This document shows positions 1-7,152 of a stretch of 15,961 nt of DNA, piece after piece (the stretch's first letter is position 1; each line of letters starts with the position of its first letter). The stretch is from Candidatus Collierbacteria bacterium (lineage in GTDB: Bacteria; Patescibacteriota; Microgenomatia; UBA1400; MFAQ01): NCBI GenBank assembly GCA_003531665.1, contig DQFC01000036.1:42710-58670 (forward strand), read 5' to 3'. The notes below the pieces were generated by a model. That model ran no database searches and was not told the origin of the DNA. It saw only the letters and a program-made list of their open reading frames with translations. A program made the position numbers and the translations under genes.

Positions 1-491
1 GTTTCAAAAAAGGTGTCGAGATCGGTGTTTATCGGGGAAAATTTACGACTGCCCTAGCCAATAACGCCCCCGGTATGGAACTGACCGGAGTCGATGCCTG
101 GGCTGTTTATCCGGGTTACAAAGATGATGTGGAAAATGATCTGGAAGGCGGCGAAGCTTATGCCGATGCAGTCAGACGAACCAAGCACTATCCCAATATT
201 CATCTTGTCAAAGCCTGGTCCACCGAAGCGGCCAAAATGTTCGAAGATCAGTCTCTCGATTTCATTTACATCGATGCCAATCACGACTTTGAACACTGTG
301 TAGAAGATCTGGCGGCTTGGAGCAAGAAGGTTAAAAGTGGTGGCATCATTTCGGGTCATGATTATGCCGTCAATCATCGGAAAAAAGTGGGAGTCGTAGA
401 AGCTGTTACCGGTTGGATAACTGCCTACGAGATCAAGCCATTATTTATCTGGGAGGACAGGACCCCCAGCTGGATGTTTGTCAAGCCATGA
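1..491 (+). CDS. Class I SAM-dependent methyltransferase, 5'-truncated (Methyltransf_24-like)
   Basis: The reading frame is open from base 3, so the gene begins upstream of the window; the ATG at 75 is internal because the SAM-binding motif lies before it. The first visible residues contain GVEIGVYRGKFT, a glycine-rich motif I of Rossmann-fold methyltransferases. Further on, DFIYIDANHDFEHCVEDL followed by KSGGIISGHDY matches the signature of the Methyltransf_24 family: the acidic D-x-D-x-x-H strand and the GG-x-I-x-x-HDY strand. It would transfer a methyl group from S-adenosylmethionine, probably to a sugar or small glycan precursor given the glycosyltransferases that follow; the substrate is inference only. 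It ends in TGA at 489-491, within an ATGA that also starts a 5-codon mini-ORF leading to the next gene. The missing N-terminus is an effect of the window edge. The family call is strong, the substrate is unknown. Confidence 0.85.
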   Translation, partial: FKKGVEIGVYRGKFTTALANNAPGMELTGVDAWAVYPGYKDDVENDLEGGEAYADAVRRTKHYPNIHLVKAWSTEAAKMFEDQSLDFIYIDANHDFEHCVEDLAAWSKKVKSGGIISGHDYAVNHRKKVGVVEAVTGWITAYEIKPLFIWEDRTPSWMFVKP

Positions 492-505
492 ATCCCATCT
501 TATGA
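488..505 (+). other. Five-codon mini-ORF bridging two genes (possible reinitiation relay)
   Basis: ATG at 488-490 overlaps the TGA (489-491) of the upstream methyltransferase. The frame reads Met-Asn-Pro-Ile-Leu and stops at TGA 503-505, which overlaps the ATG (502-504) of the next gene. Two successive ATGA overlaps could pass a terminating ribosome from one gene to the next. It may be chance; nothing else supports translation. Confidence 0.3.
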
Positions 506-1146
506 ACGATGTCACCGTCCTCTATTATTCGGCCAGCTCTCAAAGACCGGAGTTTGAATCAAGGATCAGGGCAGATCTTTTAAAAAAGATCGGCGGTCTA
601 CCCTTGATCTCCGTCACCCAAGAAGCGCTATCGGATTTCGGAGAAAATATTTGTGTTGGTAAACACTTAAATTGCTATCACAATGAGTTCAGGCAGATCC
701 TGATTGGATTAGAGAGAGTTAAGACTACTTACATCATCGTTGCAGAAGCGGACTGTCTCTATCCGCCAGAGTATTTTAGATTTAAGCCTAAGGAACCCGG
801 CCACTGCTATCGTCACGGGAACGTCTGGGTTCTTAAAGATAAAAGATTTTTGTTTAAAGGTAAGTCTCACTGTGCTCAGCTAGTAGATACAAAAATGTGG
901 CTTAACAAAATATCAAAAAGTTTTGAGGGCATGTCCGAATGGTCTGTCGATGGTCAAAGGATCGCAAACATCTTCCAGCCAGACGAAGAAAGAGCTTGTG
1001 TTTGGACCACTGACAGTCCCATTGTCACCATCAAGACTTATGGTGGGGTATCCCGACATACACAGATCAAACCACACATCCCACCGACAAAAATGTTACC
1101 ATATTGGGGTTCAGCCGAATTACTAACAAAAGAAATGTCCGCATGA
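502..1146 (+). CDS. Small GT-A-like putative glycosyltransferase, paralogous to the C-terminal domain of the 4634-6370 product
   Basis: This is a 214-aa cytoplasmic protein with no signal peptide or membrane segment. I chose the ATG at 502; a TTG at 478 would add eight residues and overlap the upstream gene. I do not assign a named family. Its best evidence is internal: it aligns with residues 356-540 of the 578-aa protein encoded at 4634-6370. Both have a YY strand near the start, an identical DFGENI (residues 45-50 here), an ILxGLE helix, and an acidic strand, AEADCLYPPEYFRFKP here against CEHDVLYHPTHFDFRP there. The E-x-D acidic strand is where GT-A glycosyltransferases place their metal/nucleotide-sugar ligands, so a glycosyltransferase is likely but unproven. 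A free-standing copy and a fused copy in one operon suggest two related transfer steps. Its stop overlaps the next start as ATGA (1143-1146). Confidence 0.7.
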   Translation: MNDVTVLYYSASSQRPEFESRIRADLLKKIGGLPLISVTQEALSDFGENICVGKHLNCYHNEFRQILIGLERVKTTYIIVAEADCLYPPEYFRFKPKEPGHCYRHGNVWVLKDKRFLFKGKSHCAQLVDTKMWLNKISKSFEGMSEWSVDGQRIANIFQPDEERACVWTTDSPIVTIKTYGGVSRHTQIKPHIPPTKMLPYWGSAELLTKEMSA

Positions 1147-1637
1147 AAAGAATTGCCCGCATGGCCACTCATGTTCCGGTATTAACCAGAGCGTTCGACC
1201 TTTCGGAAGGTGATGTGTTGGAAATCGGCACCGGTTATTTTTCCACTACCCTTCTAGATTGGTTGTGTGCCATCTCCGGCCGCAAGCTGGTTTCTTACGA
1301 AACTGACCCCAGATGGTATGAAAAAACCAAGAGGATGCAGTCCGATTATCACGATATTATTTTTGTTGAAAACTGGGACGCTATCCCCCTCGACCAAAAA
1401 CATTGGGGTTTGGCTTTTATCGACCATGCTCCTCACGCCAGAAGATCGGTGGAGATCAAAAGGCTAAAAGACAAAGCGGAATATATCGTCGCCCACGACA
1501 CCGAACCCAGATCCGAAAAACTTTATGGATATCCCAATATCTACTCCCTTTTCAAATACAGATTTGACGACAAACGAGTCGAGCCCTGGACTAGCGTACT
1601 CAGTAACTTCCACACCCTCGCAAAGTTTAAGCCATGA
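1143..1637 (+). CDS. Class I SAM-dependent methyltransferase
   Basis: This 164-aa protein starts at the ATG in the ATGA overlap with the preceding stop (1143-1146); a TTG at 1104 would give a 13-residue extension and is less likely. The Rossmann signature is clear: DVLEIGTGYFSTTLL (residues 24-38) is motif I for SAM binding, and SYETDPRWYE (51-60) is the second strand with an acidic residue placed to bind the ribose. AFIDHAPHARRSVEI (91-105) and EYIVAHDTEP (113-122) fit strands 4 and 5. It is short and has no accessory domain. Sitting between two glycosyltransferase-type genes, it probably methylates a sugar or glycan intermediate; the acceptor cannot be read from the sequence. It is not closely similar to the methyltransferase at the window start, so this is not a recent duplication. 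Its TGA overlaps the next ATG (1634-1637). Confidence 0.8.
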   Translation: MKRIARMATHVPVLTRAFDLSEGDVLEIGTGYFSTTLLDWLCAISGRKLVSYETDPRWYEKTKRMQSDYHDIIFVENWDAIPLDQKHWGLAFIDHAPHARRSVEIKRLKDKAEYIVAHDTEPRSEKLYGYPNIYSLFKYRFDDKRVEPWTSVLSNFHTLAKFKP

Positions 1638-2590
1638 AGATCTTGTTTTGTACCTTCCACTTCCCAGATTACGGCTTAGACACTCTGTATTCGGCTTTAT
1701 ATGAACACTTGGGTGCCGAAAACATTTTTGAGTATCCCGAAAAAGGGATCCTGCATGGTGAAAAACATAACCGCTACGTCAATTATCCCAATTTCTTTCA
1801 ACTGGAAAAAACAAGAACCGATGCCGAAAAATTTGAAATGTTAAAAAGGGACGAATTTGATTACCTCCTTGTTGGTTGCCGCGCTTTCGCTCATTATACC
1901 TATCACCGTAACCGCAACCGGCATTATGATGACGATTTTTATGCCTTACTAAAGGAGAAAAGCCTCATCGTCCCCACTATTCTGGTTGATCAAGGCGACG
2001 ATCCGGGTATAAATCACGATCTGATCAAAGAGCTTCATGCCAAGCTCTACTTTAAAAGGGAGTTCAAAAAGGAAAACGCTTTGGATCGAATGATCATTCC
2101 TTTCAACTTTTCGTATCCCGAAGTCCCCCACGATATTCACTCCAATTATATTCTTGATGTATTTTGGGCCGGTAAAGTCAACCCCAGCCGGGAGCCATAT
2201 GTTCTGGCGGCGGAAGAGTTATTGAATACCAAGTTCTATAACCGCTACCGGCAAAGCGCATACAGAAAAACTCTCGCCGAATACAAAATAGGCTTGAATC
2301 TTAAAGGCCTTGGAGACGATACCGTTAGGTATTATGAAATTCCCGCCTACGGTGCCTTACTCTTCTCCCAAAAGTTGAGCATCGTTATCGAAAATGATTT
2401 CAAAGACGGAGAAACAGCTATTTTTTTTGACGGTATTGACGAAATGAAAGAAAAACTCCTCTTTTGTCTCCATCACGAAAGGTACGTTGATAAAATAAGG
2501 CTGGCTGGCTACCGCTGGTTCACCAAATATCATTCAAATAAAGTTCGAGCCACCCAATTTATGGAGAAGATCCAGCAAGTAACTCAATAG
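1634..2590 (+). CDS. CgeB-type glycosyltransferase (GT-B, Glyco_trans_1_2-like)
   Basis: This 318-aa protein starts at an ATG inside an ATGA overlap. The N-terminus MKILFCTFHFPDYGLDTLY and the strand DYLLVGCRAF (76-85) look like the first Rossmann half of a GT-B enzyme. Residues 216-246 hold the hallmark of the CgeB/Glyco_trans_1_2 group: YKIGLNLKG, then a TVRYYEIPAYGALLFSQ segment, where Arg-x-x-Glu and Ala-x-Gly contact the nucleotide sugar. The segment after it (IFFDGIDEM, then YRWFTKYHS near the end) matches the family's C-terminal helices. Members transfer sugars in surface glycan, spore-coat or protein glycosylation pathways; the specificity here is unknown. It is probably cytoplasmic, since no signal or membrane segment is visible. 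It stops one base before the next start, so translation is likely coupled. Confidence 0.78.
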   Translation: MKILFCTFHFPDYGLDTLYSALYEHLGAENIFEYPEKGILHGEKHNRYVNYPNFFQLEKTRTDAEKFEMLKRDEFDYLLVGCRAFAHYTYHRNRNRHYDDDFYALLKEKSLIVPTILVDQGDDPGINHDLIKELHAKLYFKREFKKENALDRMIIPFNFSYPEVPHDIHSNYILDVFWAGKVNPSREPYVLAAEELLNTKFYNRYRQSAYRKTLAEYKIGLNLKGLGDDTVRYYEIPAYGALLFSQKLSIVIENDFKDGETAIFFDGIDEMKEKLLFCLHHERYVDKIRLAGYRWFTKYHSNKVRATQFMEKIQQVTQ

Positions 2591-2591
2591 C

Positions 2592-4637
2592 ATGGGAAAC
2601 ACAATCAATATTCGAGGTATCACCATCAATCTACATCGTAGTGAATCATTGTCTAACCATCTCCGCCGGGAGCGGGAATTTTTTGAACCGGATATCTTAG
2701 ATTATCTTCGGGATATTCACGGGCAACAGAAGGTCATTGTCGACGTTGGTGCGAACTTCGGAAACCATGCAGTCTACTTTGCCAACTTCCTGAAATATCA
2801 GAAGCTTATTTGTTTTGAGCCTATCCCTGACAATTTTGATCTATTGAAAAGAAACCTCACCTACCCACACACCAAACTATTACCTTTTGCCCTTAGCGAT
2901 AAGAAGACAACTCTCAAGATGACTCCCAATCGGCGCAACATGGGAGCATCCAAAGTAGACGAAAATGGTTCTCTGTCCGTATGCGCCATTACCTTGGATA
3001 GTCTGGATTTGGAAGATGTTACCCTGCTCAAGATCGATGTAGAAGGTTATGAACCCAATGTCCTGGCCGGAGCCAAAAAGACGATCAAAAAATGCCACCC
3101 CTTGATCTTGATCGAGGACAAAGACCTGATATATCAAAAGCTATTACCGGGTTATGTTCTGGAAAAAGGCTGGCCTCAACACAAAACCTATTTATACCGC
3201 TGGTCAGACGACGAAACAAGGGCAAAACCCTATCTAATATCCATCTGTTCCTACTCCCCCAGCATAGAAGCCCACAATAAATCCCTAACCAAGCTAGAAG
3301 ATAGCGTAGAGAGGATAAATGTCGATCTGGAAAAATATCCCGGTCATCTATTTCGGTGGGATTATATTCCCAAGGATCTGGACAGAAAAAGAGTTTTCCT
3401 TTTCACTGATACCTTTGATGTCTATTTCCAAAAACCGATCCCTCCGCTTTCACCCGACAAGATATATGTGGCCAACGAAGGGGAAATCTTTGTCAACAAC
3501 TCCTGGTGGCGGCACATGTTCCGGCACAATCCACAGTTCAACAGTCTCAAAAACGAGACAATCTACAATGTCGGTACTTTCGCTTGTTCCGGTAAGATAA
3601 TGGATAGTTGGGTCAAGTATATCCAAGAGGCCCGCCGGGCGATGGATGGCTCCTCTACCGAACAATTGCTCTTTAATGTTTGGCTCAGGCTACCGGAGAA
3701 CATCGCGCGCATAACAGAGTTACCGGACCTCTTCTGTTCTATTTACGCCAATCTCGAAAAAGGCATTGCTGTCTTGAACGAAAAAACCGAATTTATTAAT
3801 CAGCAAGGTGATCTTTTTTCGGTCGTTCACTTTAACGGAAGTACCAAAAAAATATTTAATAAACTTCAAAAAGGGATCGTCCCCTTGCGGCCAGTTGCCA
3901 AAAAACTTTCGATCATTATCGCTTTTTACAACAGTCACGGTGCTGTCGCGCGACAAGTCAAACACTTCCACGATATGGATCTACCGGATGATATTGAATT
4001 TATATTCGTCGACGACGGCAGCAACCCTCCACATCGGATAGAAGACTACCATCTAAAAAATTTGACCCTGCACCACACTAATGACAAACGACCTTGGACT
4101 CAGGGACTGGCACGCAATGCCGGTGCCAAACTAGCTCAAGGAGAATATCTCTTTATGACCGATATCGATCACATCCTCTCCAGGGAGGCCATTATGGATG
4201 CTTACAACTTCACCGGAGATAAAATGACTTTCCGTCGGTATTTCGGTGTACTTCTGGAAGACGGCACCCTGACTCAAGACCCGGACGTCTTGGAAGAGTA
4301 CGGCCTGGACATCGGAAGACTTCGGACCAAACGGGGTCTCTATGCCAGTGTCCACGGTAATACTTTTGTAATGAAAAAAGCCACCTTTGAACTGTTGGGC
4401 TGTTATGACGAAAGACTTTGTCTCTATGGTCACCATGCCCCCAACAGAGGCGGTGAAGATGGTGATATTAATCACAAATGGAATCATTGGGCGGCCAAAC
4501 TCGGTGTGTTACCCGTAGAAGGCTCAAATATTTACATGTTCCCCATTGGCCGTTATCATATAACCGGAAACTCAAACCCGTTTGGCTTATTTCATGACCT
4601 AAGCCAAGCTCAGATTCAACAGCCAAACAAACCATGA
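2592..4637 (+). CDS. Trimodular fusion: FkbM methyltransferase, GT-A glycosyltransferase, GT2 glycosyltransferase
   Basis: This 681-aa protein has three modules. Residues about 30-205 are an FkbM-type SAM methyltransferase with VDVGANFGNHAVYFA (50-64), CFEPIPDN (74-81) and KIDVEGYEPNVLAGA (147-161). Residues about 212-425 look like a GT-A domain of GT8/PLOD flavour: FTDTFDVYF (271-279) as the acidic metal motif, NVGTFACSG (326-334), and HFNGSTKK (413-420), the position of a metal-binding His near the C-terminus. Residues about 437-681 are a GT2 domain with SIIIAFYN (440-447), VDDGS (473-477), DIDH (524-527) and GGEDGDINHKW (620-630), the last resembling the catalytic ED motif of family 2/7 enzymes. 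FkbM enzymes usually O-methylate sugars or small metabolites. The fusion suggests two sugars added and one methylation in succession, perhaps capping a chain; this is inference. The gene starts one base after the previous stop and its TGA overlaps the next ATG. Confidence 0.82.
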   Translation: MGNTINIRGITINLHRSESLSNHLRREREFFEPDILDYLRDIHGQQKVIVDVGANFGNHAVYFANFLKYQKLICFEPIPDNFDLLKRNLTYPHTKLLPFALSDKKTTLKMTPNRRNMGASKVDENGSLSVCAITLDSLDLEDVTLLKIDVEGYEPNVLAGAKKTIKKCHPLILIEDKDLIYQKLLPGYVLEKGWPQHKTYLYRWSDDETRAKPYLISICSYSPSIEAHNKSLTKLEDSVERINVDLEKYPGHLFRWDYIPKDLDRKRVFLFTDTFDVYFQKPIPPLSPDKIYVANEGEIFVNNSWWRHMFRHNPQFNSLKNETIYNVGTFACSGKIMDSWVKYIQEARRAMDGSSTEQLLFNVWLRLPENIARITELPDLFCSIYANLEKGIAVLNEKTEFINQQGDLFSVVHFNGSTKKIFNKLQKGIVPLRPVAKKLSIIIAFYNSHGAVARQVKHFHDMDLPDDIEFIFVDDGSNPPHRIEDYHLKNLTLHHTNDKRPWTQGLARNAGAKLAQGEYLFMTDIDHILSREAIMDAYNFTGDKMTFRRYFGVLLEDGTLTQDPDVLEEYGLDIGRLRTKRGLYASVHGNTFVMKKATFELLGCYDERLCLYGHHAPNRGGEDGDINHKWNHWAAKLGVLPVEGSNIYMFPIGRYHITGNSNPFGLFHDLSQAQIQQPNKP

Positions 4638-6370
4638 TTTACGATCTATCCATTCTTATTCCCTCCAGAAACGAAATGTTTTTATCGAGAACTATCGAAG
4701 ATATATTAGTGAACATTGAGGGCAATACAGAAATTATCGTCGGTCTGGACGGTCTCTGGGCCGAACCACCCATCAAGGACAATCCTAGAGTTAGAATCTT
4801 TCATGTTTCGGAATCCATCGGCCAAAGAGCGATGACCAATCAGCTCTGCCGGCTCTCTAATGCCAAATATATTATGAAAGTGGACGCTCACTGCGCTTTT
4901 GACAAAGGCTTTGATGTCAAGATGATGAACGAAATGCACGATGATTGGACCATGGTCCCCGTCATGAGAAATCTTCATGCTTTTAATTGGGTCTGTCCAG
5001 ACAGCCACATACGCTATCAGGGACCTAGCGGAGTTTGTACAGAATGCGGAAAAGAAACCGTCAGAGACATTGTTTGGATTGCAAAAAACAATCCCCAAAG
5101 CACTTCTTACTGCTTTGACCCGGAACCACATTTCCAATATTTTAACGAATTCAAAAAAAGGCCGGAAGGACAAGGAGACCTTACCGAAACCATGTCACTC
5201 CAAGGTTCCTGCTTCATGCTCACGAAAGACAAATACTGGGAATTGAATATTTGTGATGAAAATTTTGGCAGTTGGGGATCACAAGGAATCGAAGTGGCAG
5301 TAAAAACTTGGCTCTCCGGAGGCCGAGTAATCGTCAACCACAATACCTGGTACGCTCACATGTTCCGCACTCAGGGGGGGGACTTCGGATTTCCTTATGA
5401 ACTTACCGGTAGTGCTGTCGGCCATGCAAAAAAAACCGCCAAAGAACTTTTTTTCAAAGGCACCTGGGAAAAACAAGTCAAACCCCTCTCTTGGTTAGTC
5501 GAAAAGTTTATGCCGGTTCCCGGCTGGAAAGAAGAAGACTTGGCCAAACTCAAAGAAACACTCACCCCGGCTCCATCTACTTCCACTGTCATCCCACTAA
5601 CGACTTCTATCCCCGCCCCTCAAAGTTCTCAAGTGGCACCCACTCAAAGCCCCAATCAGATACCAATTCCCCTTATCATCCCCATCTCCTCTCCCACCAT
5701 CGGCTGTATCTATTACACCGATAATTTGCCGGACGAAAAAATTTTGAGAGTTTGCCAAAAACAACTTAAAAAAGCGGTAGCCGGAAAGAAAATAGTTAGC
5801 GTTTCCCTAAAACCAATCGACTTTGGGGAGAACATTGTACTTCCGTTGGAACGCGGCTATCTCACCATGTTCAAACAAATTCTAGCCGGTCTTGAAGCAC
5901 TCGACACGGATATCGTATTCTTTTGTGAACATGACGTTTTGTATCACCCCACCCACTTTGACTTTAGACCAAGCGATAGAAATGTCTGGTATTATGACGG
6001 AAATTATTGGTTTTTGAGAGCCTCGGATGGATTTGCCATTCACTATAATGTCAGCCCTCTGTCGGGACTCTGTGTTTATCGAGATATCGCCATCAAACAT
6101 TACAAGGAACGTATCGCCATGGTCGAAAAAGAAGGATTCTCATACCGCATCGGTTTCGAACCGATGACTCATGGACGCATCCAATGGAAAAATCAATATA
6201 AATTCGAAGTGTATCAGGCTTCCTCCCCAAGTATCGATATCAGCCATGGAAAAAATGTAACCTCCAAGAGGTGGACTCAAGATAAATTCAGAAGAAAACC
6301 TACAATATGGAAAGAAGCAAACATTGATACCATCCCCGGCTGGGACAATGTCCGAAGACTACTAAAATAG
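4634..6370 (+). CDS. Bimodular glycosyltransferase: mucin-type (polypeptide GalNAc transferase-like) GT-A domain plus second GT-A-like domain
   Basis: This 578-aa protein starts in an ATGA overlap. Residues 1-300 form a GT-A domain: LSILIPSRNE (5-14), EIIVGLDG (33-40), and the DxH strand KVDAHCAFDKGFDV (82-95). Later come WGSQGIEVAVKTWLSGG (214-230) and YAHMFRTQGGDFGFPYE (240-256). The order DxH, then WGxxxxE with WxxGG, then HxFR with FPY matches polypeptide N-acetylgalactosaminyltransferases (GT27), where Asp84, His86 and His242 would be metal ligands. A Cys/His cluster (C121, H125, C135, C138) looks like an inserted zinc knuckle, not part of animal GT27. Residues 311-355 are a Pro/Ser/Thr-rich linker. 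Residues 356-540 are paralogous to the 502-1146 product, sharing DFGENI (396-401) and CEHDVLYHPTHFDFRP (431-446). No lectin domain is present. Being last before the Ser-Pro giant gene makes it a good candidate for the initiating Ser/Thr glycosyltransferase; that is inference. Ordinary GT2 activity on a lipid-linked glycan is the alternative. Confidence 0.78.
   Translation: MIYDLSILIPSRNEMFLSRTIEDILVNIEGNTEIIVGLDGLWAEPPIKDNPRVRIFHVSESIGQRAMTNQLCRLSNAKYIMKVDAHCAFDKGFDVKMMNEMHDDWTMVPVMRNLHAFNWVCPDSHIRYQGPSGVCTECGKETVRDIVWIAKNNPQSTSYCFDPEPHFQYFNEFKKRPEGQGDLTETMSLQGSCFMLTKDKYWELNICDENFGSWGSQGIEVAVKTWLSGGRVIVNHNTWYAHMFRTQGGDFGFPYELTGSAVGHAKKTAKELFFKGTWEKQVKPLSWLVEKFMPVPGWKEEDLAKLKETLTPAPSTSTVIPLTTSIPAPQSSQVAPTQSPNQIPIPLIIPISSPTIGCIYYTDNLPDEKILRVCQKQLKKAVAGKKIVSVSLKPIDFGENIVLPLERGYLTMFKQILAGLEALDTDIVFFCEHDVLYHPTHFDFRPSDRNVWYYDGNYWFLRASDGFAIHYNVSPLSGLCVYRDIAIKHYKERIAMVEKEGFSYRIGFEPMTHGRIQWKNQYKFEVYQASSPSIDISHGKNVTSKRWTQDKFRRKPTIWKEANIDTIPGWDNVRRLLK
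4994..5047 (+). other. Cys/His cluster inserted in the GT-A domain (putative zinc knuckle)
   Basis: Residues 121-138 of the bimodular glycosyltransferase carry C-x3-H, nine intervening residues, then C-x2-C followed by Gly. This is a plausible one-zinc site. It falls just after the DxH strand, where acceptor-binding loops usually lie. Zinc binding is inference. Confidence 0.45.
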
Positions 6371-6486
6371 ATAAGGATTTATTCCGTTTATTTCATTGCT
6401 GACATCCTAGTTTAATGGGTCCTTCCCTAGTAAAATTGAAATATTCAAAGCGAACGTTTGTCGTATCGTAAAAAAATAACGCCTTC
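6371..6486. promoter_or_regulatory. Intergenic gap before the giant Ser-Pro gene; likely holds its promoter, no box assignable
   Basis: These 116 AT-rich bases are the longest non-coding stretch in the first 14 kb and the likeliest place for a separate promoter. I see a 13-base imperfect dyad (TTGAA, three bases, TTCAA) at 6436-6448. I see no convincing -35/-10 pair, no GC-rich hairpin with a T-run and no Shine-Dalgarno before the ATG at 6487. An in-frame TAA at 6469-6471 excludes an upstream start for the giant gene. Confidence 0.3.
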
Positions 6487-7152
6487 ATGTCCACAACTAC
6501 ATATACATCATCTACCACCTGGACAGCGCCGGCTGGAACGACTTCCGTCCGAGTTGAATGTTGGGGTGGTGGTGGTGGAGGAGGAGGCTCGAGTGGTACC
6601 AATGGTGGTGGTGGTGGAGGAGGTGCTGGTGGTGCCTATGCTCTAGATACATCTGTTACAGTTACGCCAGGCAATACCTATACTGTAACCGTTGGGACCG
6701 GTGGTTCGGCTGGAACTACGACAGGAAACGGCGGCACAGGAAACCCGTCGTGGTTCGCTTCGGCCGCTACAGTTTATGCTCAAGGAGGTGCTGGAGGCAG
6801 TGTGGGCCCCAACGGAGCTCGCGGTACAGCTTCTTCTGCATCCTCAATTGGAAATACCGTTTACCGAGGAGGTCATGGTGTGGCCGGTGTTTCGGCTAAC
6901 TATTCAGGTGCAGGAGGCGGAGGTGCAGGATCAGGAGGTCTAGGTGGTACAGGTACAACAACAACGGGAGGGACGGGAACGGCTACGGGGGGAGGAGATG
7001 GTGCAGACGGATTAGTTCTTACCGCTGAAGGGTCTGGACTTGCAGGAAGTGTTTGTGGTGGTGGTGGAAGTGGAGGAAAAAAACTCCTAGGTAGTGCTTA
7101 TACTGGTGGTGCGGGTGCAAGAGGGCAAGTGGTACTTACATATGCAGAAAAC
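6487..7152 (+). other. Glycine-rich N-terminal domain (Gly_rich_2-like) of the giant protein
   Basis: The domain opens with TWTAPAGTTSVRVECWGG and closes with ARGQVVLTY. Between them lie Gly/Ser/Thr/Ala-rich loops and a VTPGNTYTVTVG hairpin. One Cys sits near residue 25 and one near residue 194, possibly a disulfide. Family known from phage tail-fibre and surface proteins; its ligand is not predictable here. Confidence 0.75.

Noticed and set aside
54..377. Minus-strand open frame opposite the first methyltransferase
   Set aside because: The plus frame carries clear methyltransferase motifs. The antisense product has no recognisable feature and is a shadow.
1..6370. Ordinary O-antigen or capsule cluster
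   Set aside because: No flippase, polymerase, chain-length regulator or nucleotide-sugar synthesis gene lies in the window, and the next gene is a Ser-rich protein. The alternative stays possible because upstream genes are not visible.
6436..6475. Sigma-70-type promoter (TTGAAA with downstream TATCGT)
   Set aside because: The spacing is about 22 bases and the second box is poor. It is too weak to call.
6558..6943. Alternative plus-strand frames rich in Trp and Arg across the glycine domain
   Set aside because: These are frame-shifted readings of GGT/GGA runs. The main frame matches a known glycine-rich domain from start to end.
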